Made by a program: the position numbers and the translations under genes
Source: Oscillospiraceae bacterium
Lineage (GTDB): Bacteria > Bacillota_A > Clostridia > Oscillospirales > CAG-272
Reading direction: 5' to 3'
Assembly: GCA_015064195.1 (NCBI GenBank)
Contig: SVSO01000128.1
Location: 1-8,047, forward strand
Length of the DNA: 8,047 nucleotides
The notes under the pieces: model-generated
The model's input: the letters and a program-made list of their open reading frames with translations, nothing else
What the model was told of the DNA's origin: nothing
Databases searched by the model: none
Part shown: one piece after another, positions 6,268 through 8,047 of the stretch
Layout of the letters: the number at the start of each line of letters is the position of its first letter
Position numbering within the stretch: the first letter of the stretch is position 1

Positions 6268-7563
6268 ATGGGTCTGATTCACAAGCAGCTCGCCGACGGT
6301 GTGCGCTTCCATTATCTTGCCGTGGATAAATTCAAGACAGGATTTCTGTCGGTGAATTTCATCGCGCCGCTGGAGAGAGAGACCGCCGCAAAGAATGCGC
6401 TGATTCCCGCCATTCTGATGCGCGGCTCGGAGAAGTATCCGAATATGGCGGAGCTGAACAAAAAGCTGGATTATCTCTATGCATCCGGACTGTCCGCCCG
6501 CAATACCAAGCGGGGCGAAATGCAGATTTTCGGCATTTGCGCCGGCATGATCGACAGTGCCTACACCATCGGCGGTGAGGATCTTGTCTCCGAGGTGACA
6601 GAGGTGCTGGAGGATGTGCTGCTCCATCCCGTGACAAAGGGAGATGCCTTTGACGGGGCATACACCGAGAGCGAAAAGCAGAATCTCATCGATGCCATCC
6701 GGGCCAAGGTCAACAACAAAGCGGTCTGGGCACGCACAAGATGCATCGAGGAAATGTGTAAAAACGAGCGGTTCGGGCTGTCCGAAACGGGCACAGCGGA
6801 GGAAGTTGCCGCCTGCACGCCGGAGAGCGTCTATGCCCAGTACCGGTACGCGCTGGAAAACTATCCGGTGGAGATCTTCTTCGTCGGTCAGTGCGATGCC
6901 GATGCGCTGGCGGAAAAATTCACCGCCATGTTTGCAGGCATCAAGCGAAACCCCATGCCCATTCCCGAAACGGAGATTATCCGGGAGGCCAAGAAAGTGC
7001 GCACTGTCACCGAGGATATGCCGGTGAATCAGGGCAAGCTGACCATCGGCTTCCGCACCGGCGTGACGCTTTCCGAGCCGGTATATCCCGCCATGATGAT
7101 GTTCAACGAAATTTTCGGCGGCGGCGTCACCTCCAAGCTCTTCATGAATGTCCGCGAGAAGATGAGCCTCTGCTACTACTGCTCCAGCTCACCGGATGCC
7201 AACAAGGGCCTGATGATCGTCTCCAGCGGTATTGAGGTTGACAACCGGGAGATCGCCGAGAAAGCGATCTTCGATCAGCTGGATGCGGTCAAACGGGGCG
7301 ATTTCACCGAGGAGGAGCAGAACAGTGCGCTCCTCAGCCTCGTAAACGGCTACCGGGAGCTGTCGGACAGTGCGAGAGGGCTTGAGACGTGGTATCTCGG
7401 CCGGCTGCTTCACGGCATGAACAGCGATCCCGACGATGTGGTGGAATCCCTGCAGGCCGTGACGCGGGAGGAGATTCTCGCGGCGGCAAACCGTGTGACG
7501 ACCGATACCATCTATTTCCTCAACGGAACGCTGAAAGGAGAGGAGGACGCGGATGATGAATGA
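6268..7563 (+). CDS. yfmF: M16 peptidase-like protein, YmfF/YfmF type (non-catalytic partner)
   Basis: This 431-residue soluble protein belongs to the M16 (pitrilysin-like) fold. KFKT near 21-24 and the PLERETAAKNALIPAIL stretch match the N-terminal half of the YmfF type. The region where M16 enzymes carry the zinc motif HxxEH (about residues 44-59) has no such motif, so the protein should not bind catalytic zinc. The C-terminal half has GGGVTSKLF (284-292) followed by VREK with Arg296 and Tyr303-Tyr304. This is the M16 segment whose Arg/Tyr pair can complete the active site of a catalytic partner. The next gene supplies that partner and overlaps by up to 11 bases, which suggests a heterodimer. 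In Bacillus subtilis the homologue is written ymfF; public annotation names the family YfmF and links it to 5-aminopentanol modification of elongation factor P. That role is family knowledge, not visible here. An alternative ATG at 6244 adds 8 residues but lacks a ribosome site. Confidence 0.87.
   Translation: MGLIHKQLADGVRFHYLAVDKFKTGFLSVNFIAPLERETAAKNALIPAILMRGSEKYPNMAELNKKLDYLYASGLSARNTKRGEMQIFGICAGMIDSAYTIGGEDLVSEVTEVLEDVLLHPVTKGDAFDGAYTESEKQNLIDAIRAKVNNKAVWARTRCIEEMCKNERFGLSETGTAEEVAACTPESVYAQYRYALENYPVEIFFVGQCDADALAEKFTAMFAGIKRNPMPIPETEIIREAKKVRTVTEDMPVNQGKLTIGFRTGVTLSEPVYPAMMMFNEIFGGGVTSKLFMNVREKMSLCYYCSSSPDANKGLMIVSSGIEVDNREIAEKAIFDQLDAVKRGDFTEEEQNSALLSLVNGYRELSDSARGLETWYLGRLLHGMNSDPDDVVESLQAVTREEILAAANRVTTDTIYFLNGTLKGEEDADDE
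7541..7546 (+). promoter_or_regulatory. Strong Shine-Dalgarno (AGGAGG) for the catalytic M16 gene
   Basis: AGGAGG at 7541-7546 lies within a longer purine run (7534-7546) inside the last codons of the yfmF-like gene. It is 6 bases before the ATG at 7553 and 9 before the in-frame ATG at 7556. The strong site supports independent or coupled translation of the second M16 protein. Confidence 0.75.
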
Positions 7564-8047
7564 TAGGATCACCAAGCGCAGTGAATTTCTGAAGGAAGAA
7601 TACTGCAAATACACCCACAAGAGCGGCCTTGAGGTCTATGTGTTCCCCAAGAAGCTGTCCACCACCTACGCACTTTTCGCCACCAAATACGGCTCCATCG
7701 ACTCGAAGTTCAAGCTGGCCGGGGATGAAAATTTCACCGTCGTTCCCGACGGCATCGCCCATTATTTAGAGCACAAGCTGTTCGAAAATCCGAACGGCGA
7801 GGACACCTTCACCCGCTATGCGAGATACGGCGCGAACGCCAACGCATACACCTCCAACACCATGACGGCATATCTGTTCTCCTGCACCTCCAATTTCAAG
7901 GAGTCGCTGGAGATCCTGCTGGATTTTGTCACCACGCCCTATTTCACGCCGGAGACGGTGGAGAAGGAGCAGGGCATCATCGCACAGGAGATCCGCATGT
8001 ACGACGACCATCCCTTCCGCCGGCTGTATCACATGCTGCTGGAAAGC
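7553..8047 (+). CDS. yfmH: M16 zinc metallopeptidase, YmfH/YfmH type, 3'-truncated by window
   Basis: The frame starting at the ATG at 7553 (or the adjacent ATG at 7556) stays open to the window edge, giving 165 N-terminal residues of a protein that usually has about 420-430. It carries the inverted zinc motif HYLEH at 70-74: His70 and His74 are zinc ligands and Glu73 is the catalytic base. KEQGIIAQEIRMYDD follows, where Glu146 is the expected third zinc ligand and Glu139, seven residues earlier, is the second conserved acidic residue. The order matches active M16 subunits. It overlaps the end of the yfmF-like gene by 8-11 bases, and the two proteins probably form one inactive/active pair. 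There is no signal peptide, so a cytoplasmic site is expected. Public annotation associates this family with elongation factor P 5-aminopentanol modification; the true peptide substrate is not known from the sequence. Confidence 0.88.
   Translation, partial: MMNDRITKRSEFLKEEYCKYTHKSGLEVYVFPKKLSTTYALFATKYGSIDSKFKLAGDENFTVVPDGIAHYLEHKLFENPNGEDTFTRYARYGANANAYTSNTMTAYLFSCTSNFKESLEILLDFVTTPYFTPETVEKEQGIIAQEIRMYDDHPFRRLYHMLLES

Overview
The window reads as chromosomal DNA of an anaerobic member of the Bacillota, most likely a gut-type Clostridia. This is an inference. It rests on a glycyl-radical-enzyme activase (an oxygen-sensitive system), a ComEC-type protein, a YmfF/YmfH-type M16 pair typical of Bacillota, purine-rich Shine-Dalgarno sites and moderately high GC. 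Genus or family cannot be read from the sequence. All six genes lie on the + strand and are tightly packed. The only gap above 30 bases is the 109-base stretch between positions 6159 and 6267.

Layout: (1) 1-723, the 3' part of a glycyl-radical enzyme activase (radical SAM), cut at the left edge inside its CxxxCxxC motif. (2) 749-2773, a cytoplasmic GH36 protein of the raffinose synthase/Sip1 type. (3) 2797-3900, an alpha/beta hydrolase of the S33 (proline iminopeptidase-like) type with an N-terminal membrane anchor. (4) 3897-6158, a ComEC/Rec2-family membrane protein that overlaps gene 3 by 4 bases (ATGA) and carries a metallo-beta-lactamase-like C-terminal domain with most metal-binding motifs altered. 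(5) 6268-7563, the non-catalytic M16-like protein YmfF/YfmF. (6) 7553 to the right edge, the catalytic HxxEH-containing M16 partner YmfH/YfmH, truncated by the window.

Transcription: genes 1-4 have gaps of 25 and 23 bases and one overlap, so they could be one transcript. Their functions are not obviously related (radical enzyme activation, alpha-galactoside chemistry, hydrolase, DNA-uptake-like channel). A near-consensus sigma-70/sigma-A promoter (TTGAAA, 17 bases, TAAAAT) at 6186-6214 starts a second unit with the two M16 genes. A GC-only 6-bp hairpin lies in its predicted leader. No intrinsic terminator is visible between the units.

No mobile element, CRISPR array, tRNA/rRNA or defence island is visible. 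The window is mostly ordinary core and metabolic gene content. The points most worth a second look are the degenerate C-terminal domain of the ComEC-like protein, its translational coupling to a membrane-anchored hydrolase, the compressed seven-cysteine insert of the activase, and the leader hairpin before the M16 pair.
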